64,000 nt of DNA. Source: Mycobacterium marseillense (GTDB taxonomy: Bacteria > Actinomycetota > Actinomycetes > Mycobacteriales > Mycobacteriaceae). The notes under the pieces are model-generated. The model was given only the letters and a program-made list of their open reading frames with translations. It ran no database searches and was not told the DNA's origin. Shown in pieces: positions 31,084 through 40,128 of this stretch. The stretch is from positions 1,116,001-1,180,000 of the forward strand of contig NZ_AP022584.1 of NCBI RefSeq assembly GCF_010731675.1, written 5' to 3'. Made by a program: the position numbers and the translations under genes. Position 1 is the stretch's first letter. Each line of letters starts with the position of its first letter.

Positions 31084-31317
31084 CTACTGTTCGGCCTTCT
31101 GGCGAGCCTCGTTGATATCGGCGGCCTTTCGGGCGCTTTCGGCCTCGGCCTCCTTCTGCGCGGCCTCGCGCTGCGCGTCGGCCTTGTCCTGTTGGGCCTG
31201 GCCCTCGCGCATCAGGTCGTCACGCCCGGCGACCGCGCCGGCGACTTCCTTCACCTTGCCCTTGACGCCCTCGACGACGCCTGCGATGGCTTCCTCGGGA
31301 CCGCTCTTGTCCGACAT
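31084..31317 (-). CDS. CsbD-family small stress protein
   Basis: A 77-residue hydrophilic, Ala/Glu/Lys-rich helical protein. The start GPEEAIAGVVEGVKGKVKEV is the CsbD repeat that occurs in sigma-B or stress-induced bacterial proteins, and the rest is a charged heptad-like helix (QQDKADAQREAAQKEAEAE). It is likely cytosolic and intrinsically flexible, and related mycobacterial proteins have been annotated as microaggregate-binding protein. It ends at a strong hairpin, which indicates an independent transcript. Confidence 0.85.
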   Translation of the reverse strand: MSDKSGPEEAIAGVVEGVKGKVKEVAGAVAGRDDLMREGQAQQDKADAQREAAQKEAEAESARKAADINEARQKAEQ

Positions 31318-31555
31318 ACGTACTCCCTCCGTGTCGTGCGTCCTGCTCAGCGTTTATTGCCCAGCGGGCCGGTTCCCAAAACCTCGGGGACGAGTCGCCT
31401 TCACCACAGCGCCGCGTGGTCTCACCGCAAGGACCGCAAGCCGCGCCGTTTAATTGCCCTGGGGTTCAGGCTGTTTGGTCATGACCCTGGCCGAATCGGC
31501 TACGCTGGTGACCCGATATCGCTGCGCCCGGTCAGCGGCGGGAGGAGCCCTAACA

Positions 31556-32002
31556 GTGGACATGTGGGAGCTGGTGGCCCGTGAGCAGATCCGCGACACC
31601 TTGGCGCGCTACAACTGGTCCGGCGACGCCGGCGCGCTCGACGGCCTCACACAGACGTTCTGCCCGGACGGTGTCCTCGAGATCCGGGGGTTCGACCCGC
31701 TGCACGGGCGGTCGGCGATCGCGGAATTCCTGTCCGGTGTCACCGGCAGGGTCGCAACCGACGCCGATGTCACCGCGGGCGTCAAACCGATTGTGCGCCA
31801 TAACGTCGCCAACGTGTTGTTCACCGAACTGGCGCCCGCCCGGGCGCGCGTCAAGTCGTATTTCACCGTCATCACCCACATCGGGCTGGACCATTGCGGC
31901 CGCTACCGCGACATCCTGGTGCCCGAGGACGGCACCTGGCTGCTCAAGCACCGCCAGGTCTCGACCGACTGGGCGGCGCCGGACTCGGCGATGGCCCGCT
32001 AG
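31556..32002 (+). CDS. SnoaL/NTF2-like fold protein
   Basis: A 148-residue NTF2-like protein (VAREQIRDTLARYNWSGDAG, then the HGRSAIAEFL turn). Such proteins include ring isomerases, dehydratases and small ligand-binding proteins that often accompany steroid or terpenoid oxidation genes. GTG 31556 is chosen because GGAGGAG lies 8 nt upstream; an earlier in-frame ATG has none. Catalytic residues cannot be assigned with confidence. Confidence 0.8.
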   Translation: MDMWELVAREQIRDTLARYNWSGDAGALDGLTQTFCPDGVLEIRGFDPLHGRSAIAEFLSGVTGRVATDADVTAGVKPIVRHNVANVLFTELAPARARVKSYFTVITHIGLDHCGRYRDILVPEDGTWLLKHRQVSTDWAAPDSAMAR

Positions 32003-32235
32003 CCCGCCGCAACCCCGTCGTGGTCGCGTCAAACCCCTTGGCCGCGTGTGGTTTTCGCACCGTCTCGGGACACCGGTAGGCGCCGCTGGGAAACCGGGCG
32101 GCCGTCGGTGCGGGGCGATTTTCGATCCCGGGCCCACCTGCGATGTTTGCCGGAAGCCCCCGACCGGCTACAGACAAAGTGTCACACCAACGAATTGCGG
32201 TCGCCCCGATCGTGCGTTCCCCACGGGGCCTGGGA

Positions 32236-32263
32236 TGACCGATGGTCACGTGACCAGCGGTCA
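32236..32263. promoter_or_regulatory. Tandem dyad operator candidate before the WS/DGAT gene
   Basis: Two 13-bp dyads TGACC-N3-GGTCA (32236-32248 and 32251-32263) stand side by side, separated by CG. Together they create a central perfect 14-bp palindrome TGGTCACGTGACCA (32243-32256). The element ends 26 bp before the ATG of the acyltransferase. The 287-bp gap 32003-32289 contains nothing else I can identify. Confidence 0.55.
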
Positions 32264-32289
32264 GAGCCGCACACAAGAGACGAGCAGGT

Positions 32290-33684
32290 ATGCAACGACT
32301 CAGTGGGCTAGATGCGTTCTTTCTGTACCTCGAATCCCCGACGCAGCCGCTGAACGTTTGCTGCGTCCTGGAGCTCGACCCCGCGACCATTCCCGGCGGC
32401 TACAGTTTCGCGCGCTTTCGTGAGGCGCTGGCGGAACGGGTGGACGCCGTGCCGGAATTCCGCCTCAAGCTGGCCGACAACCAGCTGAACTTCGACCACC
32501 CGGTCTGGGTGGACGACGACCGGTTCGACCTGGCCCGCCACCTTCACCGCGTCGCCCTGCCCGCGCCCGGCGGACCCGAAGAGTTAGCGGACATCTGCGG
32601 CCACGTCGCCGGGCTGGCACTGGATCGCGATCGTCCGCTGTGGGAAATGTGGGTGATCGAAGGCCTGCGCGGCGGCGCCGCGCTGTCCGTCCTCCTCAAG
32701 GCCCACCACGCGGTGATCGATGGTGTGGGCGGGGCCAACCTGCTCGCGCAGCTGTGCAGCCCCGCGCCCGATGGAACGCCGCCCAAACCGGCCGCGCGCA
32801 CCGGCGGGGCGAATCCCCTGCAGATCGCCGCCAGCGGGCTGATCGGGGCGGCGCTGCGGCCGTGGCGGCTGGCCAGGGTGGTGCCGGCCACGGCGCTCAC
32901 GCTGGCGCAGACGTTGCTGCGCGCCCGCGGCGGCGGCCACACGATGGCGGCCCCGTTCGCGGCACCGCCGACGGCGTTCAACGGCCGGTTCACCCGGCGC
33001 CGCAACGTCGCCCTGGCCACCGTCGAGCTGGACGACGTCAAAACCGTCAAACAGCGATTCGGCGTGACCGTCAACGACGTGGTGACGGCGATGTGTGCGG
33101 GCGCGCTGCGACAGTTCTTCTCCGACCGCGACGCCCTGCCGGACATCCCGATGGTCGCCAGCGTGCCGGTGTCCGTGCACGGCAAGTCGTCCCGGCCGGG
33201 CCGCAACCAGACGACCTGGATGCTGTGCCGGCTCGAAACCCACATCGCCGATCCCGTCGAACGCCTCAGCCGGATCGCCGGCGGGAACGCCGCGGCCAAG
33301 GACCACGCCGCCGCGATGGGTCCGACCCTGCTGCAGGACTGGACGCAAGTGGCCGGGCAGACCATGTTCGGCGCCGCAATGAAACTGCTGCCCCGCATCC
33401 GCCTGCCCGAGAAGCCGCCGCACAACCTGGTGATGTCGAACGTGGCCGGGCCGCGAGACCAGCTCTACTTTTTAGGCTGCCGGCTCGATGCGATGTACCC
33501 CCTGGGTCCGATCATCGCCGGCGCCGGGCTCAACATCACCGTGATGTCGCTGGGCGGCCGGCTCGGCGTCGGCATCATTTCCTGCCCCGACCTCGTGCCC
33601 GACCTGTGGGACTTGGCCGAGGCATTCCCCGTCGCCCTCAAAGAGCTGATGAATTCGAGCGCGCCGGTCCGCGGCCGAACCTGA
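32290..33684 (+). CDS. Wax ester synthase/diacylglycerol acyltransferase (Tgs-type)
   Basis: A 464-residue WS/DGAT that joins acyl-CoA to a fatty alcohol or diacylglycerol to make storage wax or triacylglycerol at the membrane. The catalytic motif HHAVIDG is at 139-145, preceded by PLWEMWVIEG. NDVVTAMCAGALRQF, PVSVHGKSS and the late NLVMSNVAGPRDQLYF and MSLGGRLGVGIIS are family hallmarks. Mycobacteria carry many paralogues, so no tgs number is given. It is monocistronic by spacing and is preceded by a tandem dyad operator candidate. Confidence 0.93.
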   Translation: MQRLSGLDAFFLYLESPTQPLNVCCVLELDPATIPGGYSFARFREALAERVDAVPEFRLKLADNQLNFDHPVWVDDDRFDLARHLHRVALPAPGGPEELADICGHVAGLALDRDRPLWEMWVIEGLRGGAALSVLLKAHHAVIDGVGGANLLAQLCSPAPDGTPPKPAARTGGANPLQIAASGLIGAALRPWRLARVVPATALTLAQTLLRARGGGHTMAAPFAAPPTAFNGRFTRRRNVALATVELDDVKTVKQRFGVTVNDVVTAMCAGALRQFFSDRDALPDIPMVASVPVSVHGKSSRPGRNQTTWMLCRLETHIADPVERLSRIAGGNAAAKDHAAAMGPTLLQDWTQVAGQTMFGAAMKLLPRIRLPEKPPHNLVMSNVAGPRDQLYFLGCRLDAMYPLGPIIAGAGLNITVMSLGGRLGVGIISCPDLVPDLWDLAEAFPVALKELMNSSAPVRGRT

Positions 33685-33757
33685 CCCGAACCCATCCCTG
33701 GCCCGTTCAGCGGAACCACGTCCCCCGTCCGCGCCGCGACATGGCAAGGTGACATCC

Positions 33758-34642
33758 GTGGCAGACACTTCTGGACAGACTCTCGCGGAACAAGACCTGC
33801 GCGAAATCGGCACGGAAAAAGGCGCTTTGCGCTACTACGACACTGGGGACAGCGGGGCCCCCGATTCCGCCCCGGTGCTGCTGTTCCTGCACGGGTCCGG
33901 TCCCGGCGTCACCGGGTGGCGCAACTTCCGGGGCGTGCTGCCGGCCTTCGCCAAGCGGTTCCGCTGCCTGATCCTGGAATTCCCCGGGTTCGGGGTCAGC
34001 GACGACTTCGGCGGCCACCCGATGGTGACCGCGTTCGGCACGGTCGCGCCCTTCTTGGACGCGCTCGGCGTCGCCACGGTGCACATCGTCGGCAACTCGA
34101 TGGGCGGTGGCGTGGGCATCAACTTCGCCACCCACAATCCCGACCGCGTCGACCGGCTGGTGACCATCGGCGGGATCGGCACCAACATCTTCAGCCCCAG
34201 CCCCAGCGAGGGCATCCGGTTGCTGCAGGAATTCGTCGAGGACCCGACGCGGCAGCGCCTGGTCGACTGGCTCAAGTCGATGGTCTACGACCAGGCGCTG
34301 GTCACCGAGCAGTTGATCGAGGAGCGCTGGCAGCTGGCCACCGACCCCGACACGCTGGCCGCGGCGCGACGCATGTACGGCAAGGCGGCGTTCGGCGCGA
34401 TGAACGCCGCGCTGGCCGCCTCCGACCGGCCGCTGCCGTGGGCGGTCATGCACAAGCTCACCGCGCCCACCCTGCTGACCTGGGGTCGCGACGACAGGGT
34501 GAGCCCGCCTGACATGGCCCTCATCCCGATGCGCACCATTCCCAACGCGGAGCTGCACATCTTCCCCAACTCGGGGCACTGGGCGATGATCGAGGCCAAA
34601 GAAGCGTTCGAAAGCACGGTGCTGGGCTTCCTATCCCGCTAG
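33758..34642 (+). CDS. Meta-cleavage-product hydrolase-like alpha/beta hydrolase (HsaD/BphD type)
   Basis: A 294-residue alpha/beta hydrolase. The oxyanion motif is HGSGPGVTGWRNFRG, the nucleophile Ser114 lies in VGNSMGGGVG, Asp245 in TWGRDDRVSP and His274 in NSGHWAMIEAKEAF; these match C-C hydrolases that split extradiol ring-cleavage products. GTG 33758 is favoured by an AAGG site; GTG 33749 is possible. The HsaC-like dioxygenase and HsaA-like oxygenase lie 5-6 kb further on, so it may complete that ring-opening step. It overlaps the next convergent stop (CTAG). Confidence 0.85.
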   Translation: MADTSGQTLAEQDLREIGTEKGALRYYDTGDSGAPDSAPVLLFLHGSGPGVTGWRNFRGVLPAFAKRFRCLILEFPGFGVSDDFGGHPMVTAFGTVAPFLDALGVATVHIVGNSMGGGVGINFATHNPDRVDRLVTIGGIGTNIFSPSPSEGIRLLQEFVEDPTRQRLVDWLKSMVYDQALVTEQLIEERWQLATDPDTLAAARRMYGKAAFGAMNAALAASDRPLPWAVMHKLTAPTLLTWGRDDRVSPPDMALIPMRTIPNAELHIFPNSGHWAMIEAKEAFESTVLGFLSR

Positions 34643-35147
34643 CCCGCAAGGCCTTTCGTCAGCAGGGCAGGCGCGTCGGGGCTACCGTCGAGCACCCGGC
34701 TGGTGCGTGCGCCGATCCGCCACTGACCGGCGACCCGTTGCAGCGCGAAATGGTTTGCGGTGCAACGCCATACGCGGTAGGAGCTTTTCTCCGAGGCCTC
34801 TTCAGCGTCCTGGCGGACCAGCACGATGGACTCGCACACCGCCACCGCCGAATCGCCGTCGACCGTGACGACACACGGTCCGAGAAAGTGGCAGCAGCCC
34901 TCCGCCACCAGCTTCTGATGGGCGTCGGAGCTGACCATCGCGTGCACGTCGGCGCGGCTCCGCATGCGCCAGCCGTCGACGTCGTAGCTGCCGTCGCTCG
35001 CCCACAACGCGGCGGTGGCATCGGCATCGCTCACGCCGGGCATCCGGCGTCGACCGCCGGACCGTACGACGCGATCAACCGGGCGATGTCGCGTTCGTCC
35101 TCGAGCCGGCGCACCCGGGCCAGCAGTTCGTCGACGGCGGTCATCAT
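34639..35147 (-). pseudogene. Frameshifted SnoaL/NTF2-like gene
   Basis: Two abutting frames together spell one NTF2-like protein. The first (ATG 35147 or 35144, after GAGGAGGAC) encodes MTAVDELLARVRRLEDERDI through ASYGPAVDAG and then stops at 35031. The second frame (readable from 35043) continues with DADATAALWASDGSYDVDG and the rest of the fold to 34639. A -1 shift (or a lost base) near 35035-35050 separates them. No slippery heptamer is visible, so this is a broken gene or a sequencing error rather than programmed frameshifting. It lies 7 bp after a mycofactocin-type SDR gene. Confidence 0.65.
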
Positions 35148-35154
35148 GTCCTCC

Positions 35155-36000
35155 TCAGCGCTGGGTGGCGCCCGCATCGACGGGCAGGGTGATCGCGGTG
35201 ATGTAGCGCGCCTCGTCGGACGCCAGAAACAGCGCGGCATTGGCGACATCGACCGGATCGATCCACGGCACCGCAAGCATATTCATCGAGCGCGCCGCGT
35301 CGGCGAATTCGGCGCGTGTGGGCGGTGAGTCCAGGTCCGGACGGAAAGCACTGCTGACGATGTCGTTCTGGATCATCGGCGTGTCGACGTTGGTGGGGTT
35401 GATGCAGTTGACCCGGACATGATGTGGCGCAAGCTCGTTGGCCAACGAGCGCATCAGGCCGACCACGCCGTGCTTGGCGGCCGTGTAGTGGGCGACCCCG
35501 ACCAGCCCGCGCAGCCCGGCGATCGAGCTCGTCAGGATCATCGCGCCGGCCCCGCGCTCGATGAGGTGGGGCGCACCGGCGCGGCAGGTGTGCCAGACCC
35601 CGGTCAGGTTGACGTCCAGCATGGTGCGCCAAGCGTTTTCGTCCAGCTCGATCGCCATGCCGCGCGACGTGATTCCCGCGGTCGCGCATACTACGTCCAG
35701 CCCGCCGAACCGCTCGGCGCCGCGGTCGGTGGCGGCCTGCATGGCGGCGAGATCGCGGACGTCGACGATTTCGGTGTGCACCCGCCCGCCGGCGCCGCTC
35801 ACCAGCGACGCGGTGGTGTCGAGGTCGGCCGGCGTGCTGGGCGGGATGAGAACGGTGTCAACCGGGCCGCAGACGTCCAGCGCCACGATGTCGGCGCCCT
35901 CCTGGGCGAAGCGCACCGCCTGGGCGCGACCGATCCCCCGCGCGGCGCCGGTGACCAGGGCGACCTTGCCTTTCAGCCGCCCGCCGGATGCCGCGCTCAT
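35155..36000 (-). CDS. Mycofactocin-type SDR oxidoreductase
   Basis: A 281-residue SDR (ALVTGAARGIGRAQAVRF; NCINP; YTAAKHG with catalytic Tyr/Lys). After the cofactor Asp it has an extra insert (CGPVDTVLIPPSTPADLDTT), and near the end it has FLASDEARYITAITLPVDAG. Both mark the mycofactocin-associated SDR subfamily, which keeps NAD(H) bound and passes electrons to the peptide cofactor mycofactocin. It probably oxidises an alcohol on a terpenoid or steroid. Its ATG overlaps the stop of the next SDR by 4 nt. Confidence 0.9.
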   Translation of the reverse strand: MSAASGGRLKGKVALVTGAARGIGRAQAVRFAQEGADIVALDVCGPVDTVLIPPSTPADLDTTASLVSGAGGRVHTEIVDVRDLAAMQAATDRGAERFGGLDVVCATAGITSRGMAIELDENAWRTMLDVNLTGVWHTCRAGAPHLIERGAGAMILTSSIAGLRGLVGVAHYTAAKHGVVGLMRSLANELAPHHVRVNCINPTNVDTPMIQNDIVSSAFRPDLDSPPTRAEFADAARSMNMLAVPWIDPVDVANAALFLASDEARYITAITLPVDAGATQR

Positions 36001-36812
36001 GTCGTCTTCTGCGTCAGCCCGGCATCGACGACGAGCTGGGTGCCGGTGATGTAGCGGGCCTCGTCCGAGGCCAGGAACAGCACCGCGTTGGCGATGTCGA
36101 CGGGCTCGACCCACGGCACCGGAAGCAGATTGCGGGCCCGCAGCACCTCGGCGGCGTCGTCCTCCGTCGGGTTTTCCAGGTCCGGTCGCAGCCGCCGAAA
36201 AGTGGCCTCGTTGAGCACCATTGGGGTCGCGACCGGCCCGGGGTGCACGGTGTTCACCCGGATACCTCGCGGACCGAGCTCGTTGGCCAGCGTGCGGGCC
36301 AGCCCGACCACGGCGTGCTTGCTCGCGGTGTAGTGGGCGGTATTGGGCAGACCGCGGATTCCGCTCGTGGAGCTGATGATGACGACCGACCCGCCCGCGT
36401 CGCCGTCGCGATCGAACATGTGCGGCGCGCCCGCCCTGACGGTGTGCCAGACGCCGGTGAGGTTGATGTCCAGCGTGCGCTGCCACACCAGCGGGTCCAG
36501 CTCCCACGACGGCGCGCCCGGCAGGTGGACTCCGGCGTTGGCGACGATGACGTCGAGGCGGCCCAGTTCGGCGACGCCGGCATCGATGACGGCGGTCACG
36601 GCCCCGAGGTCGGTGACATCGGCCAGCCCGGTCACGCAACGCCGACCGCGATCGGCGACCTGCTGCGCGGTGTCGGCCAACTCGTCGGCCACCGCCGGGG
36701 CGTCGAGCGCGATCACATCGGCGCCCTCGTCGGCGAAGCGCTGGCAATGCACCCGGCCAGTTCCCTTGGCGGCGCCGGTGACGACGACGACCTTGTCCAG
36801 TAAACCCGTCAT
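35997..36812 (-). CDS. SDR oxidoreductase, mycofactocin-type C-terminus without the insert
   Basis: A 271-residue SDR (VVVVTGAAKGTGRVHCQRF; VIVANAGVH; SSTSG; YTASKHAVV). The end RPDLENPTEDDAAEV and PVPWVEPVDIANAVLFLAS is nearly that of mycofactocin-dependent SDRs, but the insert after VIALDAP is missing, so its electron acceptor is uncertain. The ATG overlaps the BVMO stop by 4 nt; BVMO-SDR-SDR-NTF2 reads as one operon. Sequential alcohol oxidation and lactone formation is an inferred scheme. Confidence 0.9.
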   Translation of the reverse strand: MTGLLDKVVVVTGAAKGTGRVHCQRFADEGADVIALDAPAVADELADTAQQVADRGRRCVTGLADVTDLGAVTAVIDAGVAELGRLDVIVANAGVHLPGAPSWELDPLVWQRTLDINLTGVWHTVRAGAPHMFDRDGDAGGSVVIISSTSGIRGLPNTAHYTASKHAVVGLARTLANELGPRGIRVNTVHPGPVATPMVLNEATFRRLRPDLENPTEDDAAEVLRARNLLPVPWVEPVDIANAVLFLASDEARYITGTQLVVDAGLTQKTT

Positions 36813-38434
36813 CGTTCGATTAGATCGAAGCCGCGATAGCCCGCGTCGGCGACCTCGGCGCAGATGTCGTTGTAGGTCGCGAAGCCCCCGACGAACAGCA
36901 TGAAGCCCCGGGGCTTTCCCGGCACGTTCGCGCCCATGTACCACGAGTTGGCCTTGGTGAACAGGGTTGTCTCGGCGCGGCGGGCGCATTCGGCGCCCCA
37001 GCCGTCCACGCTGTCGACGCCTGCTTCGATTGCGGCGTAACCGTGATCGTCGAGGAACGCGATGGCGTCGGCGATCCAGTTCACCTGCGCTTCGGCGTGC
37101 AGCACCATGTTCGCCAGCACGGCGGGCGCTCCCGGTCCCGAGATGAGGAACAGGTTGGGGAAGCCGTCGACGCCCAGCCCCAGATAGGTGCGGGGTCCGT
37201 GCGCCCAGTCCTCGCGCAGGACGGTCCCGCGGCGTCCGACGATGTCGATCCTGCCCAGCGCCCCGGTCATCGCGTCGAAACCCGTTGCCAACACGATCAT
37301 GTCGAGATCGTAGTGGGCTTTGGCTTTGTCAATCCCGGTGGTGGTGATGCCGGTCGCGTCGACGGATTCGATCGGGGTGGTGCGGACGCTGACCAGCGAC
37401 ACGTTCGGACGGTTGAAGGTCTGAAAGTAGTTGCTGTCGGTGCAGATTCGCTTGGTGCCGATCGGGTGGTCGTCGGGGATCAGGAGGTCGGCGAGCGCCG
37501 GATCGTCGATGACGGCCCGGACCTTCTCCTCGTAGAATTTGCGGGCCTCTTCGTTGGCCTCGAGATCCGTCATCTGGTCCGGGAAGGTCTTCGAGAACAG
37601 CACACCGCCGAGCTGCCAACGCTTTTCGAACGCCGCCCGGCGCTCCTCGGGCGTGAAGGCCATGGTCGGCTTCGGCGCGGTGATGTGGGGGGACCCACCG
37701 CCGCTGCGCCACGACAGCGCGCGTCGCTGCGGGTAACCGGCCTTGAGCTCGCGGAGTTCGTCGGCCGACAGCGGCCGGTTGCCCGCCGGGACGCTGTAGT
37801 TGGGTGTGCGCTGGAAGACGTAGAGGTGTGCGGCCCGCTCGGCGATGACCGGGATCGATTGAATGCCGGAGGATCCGGTGCCGATCACCGCCACCCGCTT
37901 ACCGCTGAAGTCGACGGGATCCTGCGGCCAGTGCGCGGTGTGGTAAATCTCGCCCGCGAAGGTGTCCAGGCCATCGAAGTCCGGGGTCAGCGCGGCCGAC
38001 AACGGCCCGGTGGCCATGACACAGAAGCGCGCCGAGATCGTCTGGCCGGCATCGGTGATGACGGACCAGCGCAGCGTCGTCTCGTCGAGTGTCGCCGATG
38101 CCACGCGGGTGCTCAGCGCGATGTCGCGGCGCAGGTCGAGTCTGTCGGCGACCCAGTTCAGATACGCGAGGATCTCGGCCTGGGTGGCATAGCGTTCCGT
38201 CCAGTCCCAGTCCTGCTGCAGTTCGTCGGAGAACGAGTAGCAGTAATCGACACTCTCGACGTCGCAGCGCGCGCCGGGATAGCGGTTGTGATACCAGGTG
38301 CCGCCGATCTCGGGGGCGGCTTCCAGCCCCCGCACCGAGAGACCGTGGGCGCGCAACTTGTGCAGGGCGTACAGGCCGGCGAACCCCGCGCCGACCACGA
38401 CGACATCGAGAGCCTGCTCGTCGGGATCGTTCAC
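36809..38434 (-). CDS. Baeyer-Villiger monooxygenase
   Basis: A 541-residue class B flavoprotein. The FAD site is VVVVGAGFAGLYALH (11-25) and the NADPH site is VAVIGTGSSGIQS. The BVMO fingerprint is complete at 159-170 (FAGEIYHTAHWP, with His165). It inserts oxygen next to a ketone to give an ester or lactone, using NADPH and O2. It is a close paralogue of the 19-kb gene, sharing GGTWY..NRYPGARCDVESVDY. It heads a minus-strand operon and is divergent from the ferredoxin gene across 130 bp. Confidence 0.93.
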   Translation of the reverse strand: MNDPDEQALDVVVVGAGFAGLYALHKLRAHGLSVRGLEAAPEIGGTWYHNRYPGARCDVESVDYCYSFSDELQQDWDWTERYATQAEILAYLNWVADRLDLRRDIALSTRVASATLDETTLRWSVITDAGQTISARFCVMATGPLSAALTPDFDGLDTFAGEIYHTAHWPQDPVDFSGKRVAVIGTGSSGIQSIPVIAERAAHLYVFQRTPNYSVPAGNRPLSADELRELKAGYPQRRALSWRSGGGSPHITAPKPTMAFTPEERRAAFEKRWQLGGVLFSKTFPDQMTDLEANEEARKFYEEKVRAVIDDPALADLLIPDDHPIGTKRICTDSNYFQTFNRPNVSLVSVRTTPIESVDATGITTTGIDKAKAHYDLDMIVLATGFDAMTGALGRIDIVGRRGTVLREDWAHGPRTYLGLGVDGFPNLFLISGPGAPAVLANMVLHAEAQVNWIADAIAFLDDHGYAAIEAGVDSVDGWGAECARRAETTLFTKANSWYMGANVPGKPRGFMLFVGGFATYNDICAEVADAGYRGFDLIER

Positions 38435-38564
38435 AAGCAGTCACGCTAAGCCTTGCGGCGCTGCGCGCCGCTCCCCCTCCCGGTGACCGGACGCCGGCGG
38501 CGAGTTTTCCCGGCCACCGGGCACCCGGCCTCGACGCGGCGCCCGCATCGCCCACGATCGGCGC

Positions 38565-38843
38565 ATGCCGCAAGTCGCGCACGTCGACGTCGAACTGGAC
38601 GGTCAGCGGCATCGTTTGTGCTGGCCGCCCGGTCAGACGCTGGTCGACACATTGCTCGAGGCCGGCATCGCCGTGCCCCATTCGTGCCGGGAGGGCCGCT
38701 GCGGCTCGTGCGTGGCGACCGTGGTCGCGGGCCGGGTCGACATGGCCGCGTGCGACGTGCTGGACGCCGACGATCTCGCGCAGGGCCTGATCCTGGCCTG
38801 CCAGGCGCGGCCGGCGGGCGCCGATGTTCATGTCGAATTTTGA
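38565..38843 (+). CDS. Plant-type 2Fe-2S ferredoxin
   Basis: A 92-residue ferredoxin with iron ligands Cys41, Cys46, Cys49 (C-x4-C-x2-C in SCREGRCGSC) and Cys79 (LACQARP). It carries single electrons to an oxygenase. Its position ahead of the HsaA-like and HsaC-like genes, and the absence of any other ferredoxin or KshB-type reductase gene in this region, make it a candidate donor for the KshA-like Rieske oxygenase at 59-60 kb. A cognate reductase is not seen nearby. Confidence 0.92.
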   Translation: MPQVAHVDVELDGQRHRLCWPPGQTLVDTLLEAGIAVPHSCREGRCGSCVATVVAGRVDMAACDVLDADDLAQGLILACQARPAGADVHVEF

Positions 38844-38933
38844 CCGCGGTGTGTCCGCTCATCGGGATTTCCTTTGGGACGGGCCGGGACTGCGGTAGAC
38901 CATTACTAGGCACCCACACGTAAGGACAACGAT

Positions 38934-40118
38934 ATGAGCGACCGGGTACTCGACCGGGTAGTGGCCATGGCCGATCAGTTGCGCGAACAGGCCGCGGAAG
39001 CCGAGCAACTCGGCCGGCTCACCGACGACACCGTCAAGCTGATGAAGGGCGCCGGGCTGATCCGGCTGCTACAGACCAAGCAGTACCAGGGCTTCGAGGT
39101 TCACCCCCGCGAGTTCGCCGAGACGACGATGGCCACCGCGGCGCTGGATCCGGCGGCGGGCTGGATCGTCGGCGTGGTGGGCGTGCATCCCTACCAGTTG
39201 GCCTACGCGGACCCGAAGGTCGCCGCCGAAATCTGGGCCGACGACGTCGACACCTGGATGGCCTCGCCGTACGCGCCGCAGGGCGTGGCCAAACCGGTCG
39301 ACGGCGGTTACCTGTTCAACGGTCGCTGGCAATTCAGTTCGGGCACCGACCATTGCGACTGGATCATCCTGGGCGCCATGCTCGGCGACGAGAAGGGCAT
39401 CCCGTTGATGCCGCCTCAGATGCTGCACATGATCCTGCCTCGCAAGGACTACGAGATCGTCGAGGACTCGTGGAATGTGGTGGGGCTGCGGGGAACCGGC
39501 TCCAAGGACGTCATCGTCAAAGACGCGTTCGTCCCGACCTACCGGACCATGGACGCGGCGAAGGTGATGGACGGCACCGCCCAGCGCGAGGCCGGCATGA
39601 CCGAACCGCTGTACCTGATGCCGTGGTCGACGATGTTTCCGCTCGGCATTTCGGCGGCCACCATCGGCATCGCCGAGGGCGCGCTGGCCGCGCACCTGGA
39701 TTACCAGCGGGGCCGGGTGGGCGCCACCGGGACGGCGATCAAGGACGACCCCTACGTGATGCACGCGATCGGCGAAGCCGCCGCCGACATCAACGCCGCC
39801 CGCCAGGAACTGCTGGCCAACGCCGACCGCATCTACGACATGGTCGCGGCCGGCAAGGAGGTGTCGTTCGCCGACCGCGCGGCCGGGCGGCGCACCCAGG
39901 TGCGTGCGGTGTGGCGCGCGGTCTCCGCCGTCGACGAGATCTTCGCCCGCTCCGGCGGCAACGCGGCCCGGATGGACAAACCGCTGCAACGATATTGGCG
40001 CGACGTGCACGTCGGCCAGATGCACGCCATCCATGTGCCCGGCACCACCTATCACGCGTCGGCGCTGAGTTCGATCGGCATCGACCCACCCGAGGGCCCG
40101 CTGCGGGCGCTGATCTGA
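38934..40118 (+). CDS. HsaA-like flavin-dependent monooxygenase (class D, acyl-CoA dehydrogenase fold)
   Basis: A 394-residue oxygenase component. AALDPAAGWIVGVVGVHPYQLA, the FNGRWQFSSGTDHCDW region, WNVVGLRGTGSKDVIVKDAFVP and the late QRYWRDVHVGQMHAIH are shared with HsaA (Rv3570c), which hydroxylates a phenolic secosteroid to a catechol with reduced FMN. The partner flavin reductase (HsaB) is not adjacent. AAGGA lies 7 nt before the ATG. It is followed after 10 bp by the extradiol dioxygenase gene, the natural next step for a catechol. Confidence 0.92.
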   Translation: MSDRVLDRVVAMADQLREQAAEAEQLGRLTDDTVKLMKGAGLIRLLQTKQYQGFEVHPREFAETTMATAALDPAAGWIVGVVGVHPYQLAYADPKVAAEIWADDVDTWMASPYAPQGVAKPVDGGYLFNGRWQFSSGTDHCDWIILGAMLGDEKGIPLMPPQMLHMILPRKDYEIVEDSWNVVGLRGTGSKDVIVKDAFVPTYRTMDAAKVMDGTAQREAGMTEPLYLMPWSTMFPLGISAATIGIAEGALAAHLDYQRGRVGATGTAIKDDPYVMHAIGEAAADINAARQELLANADRIYDMVAAGKEVSFADRAAGRRTQVRAVWRAVSAVDEIFARSGGNAARMDKPLQRYWRDVHVGQMHAIHVPGTTYHASALSSIGIDPPEGPLRALI

Positions 40119-40128
40119 GGAGTTATCG

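Noticed and set aside
34639..35147. Programmed ribosomal frameshift in the NTF2-like gene
   Set aside because: No slippery heptamer or downstream structure at the junction; mutation or sequencing error is simpler.
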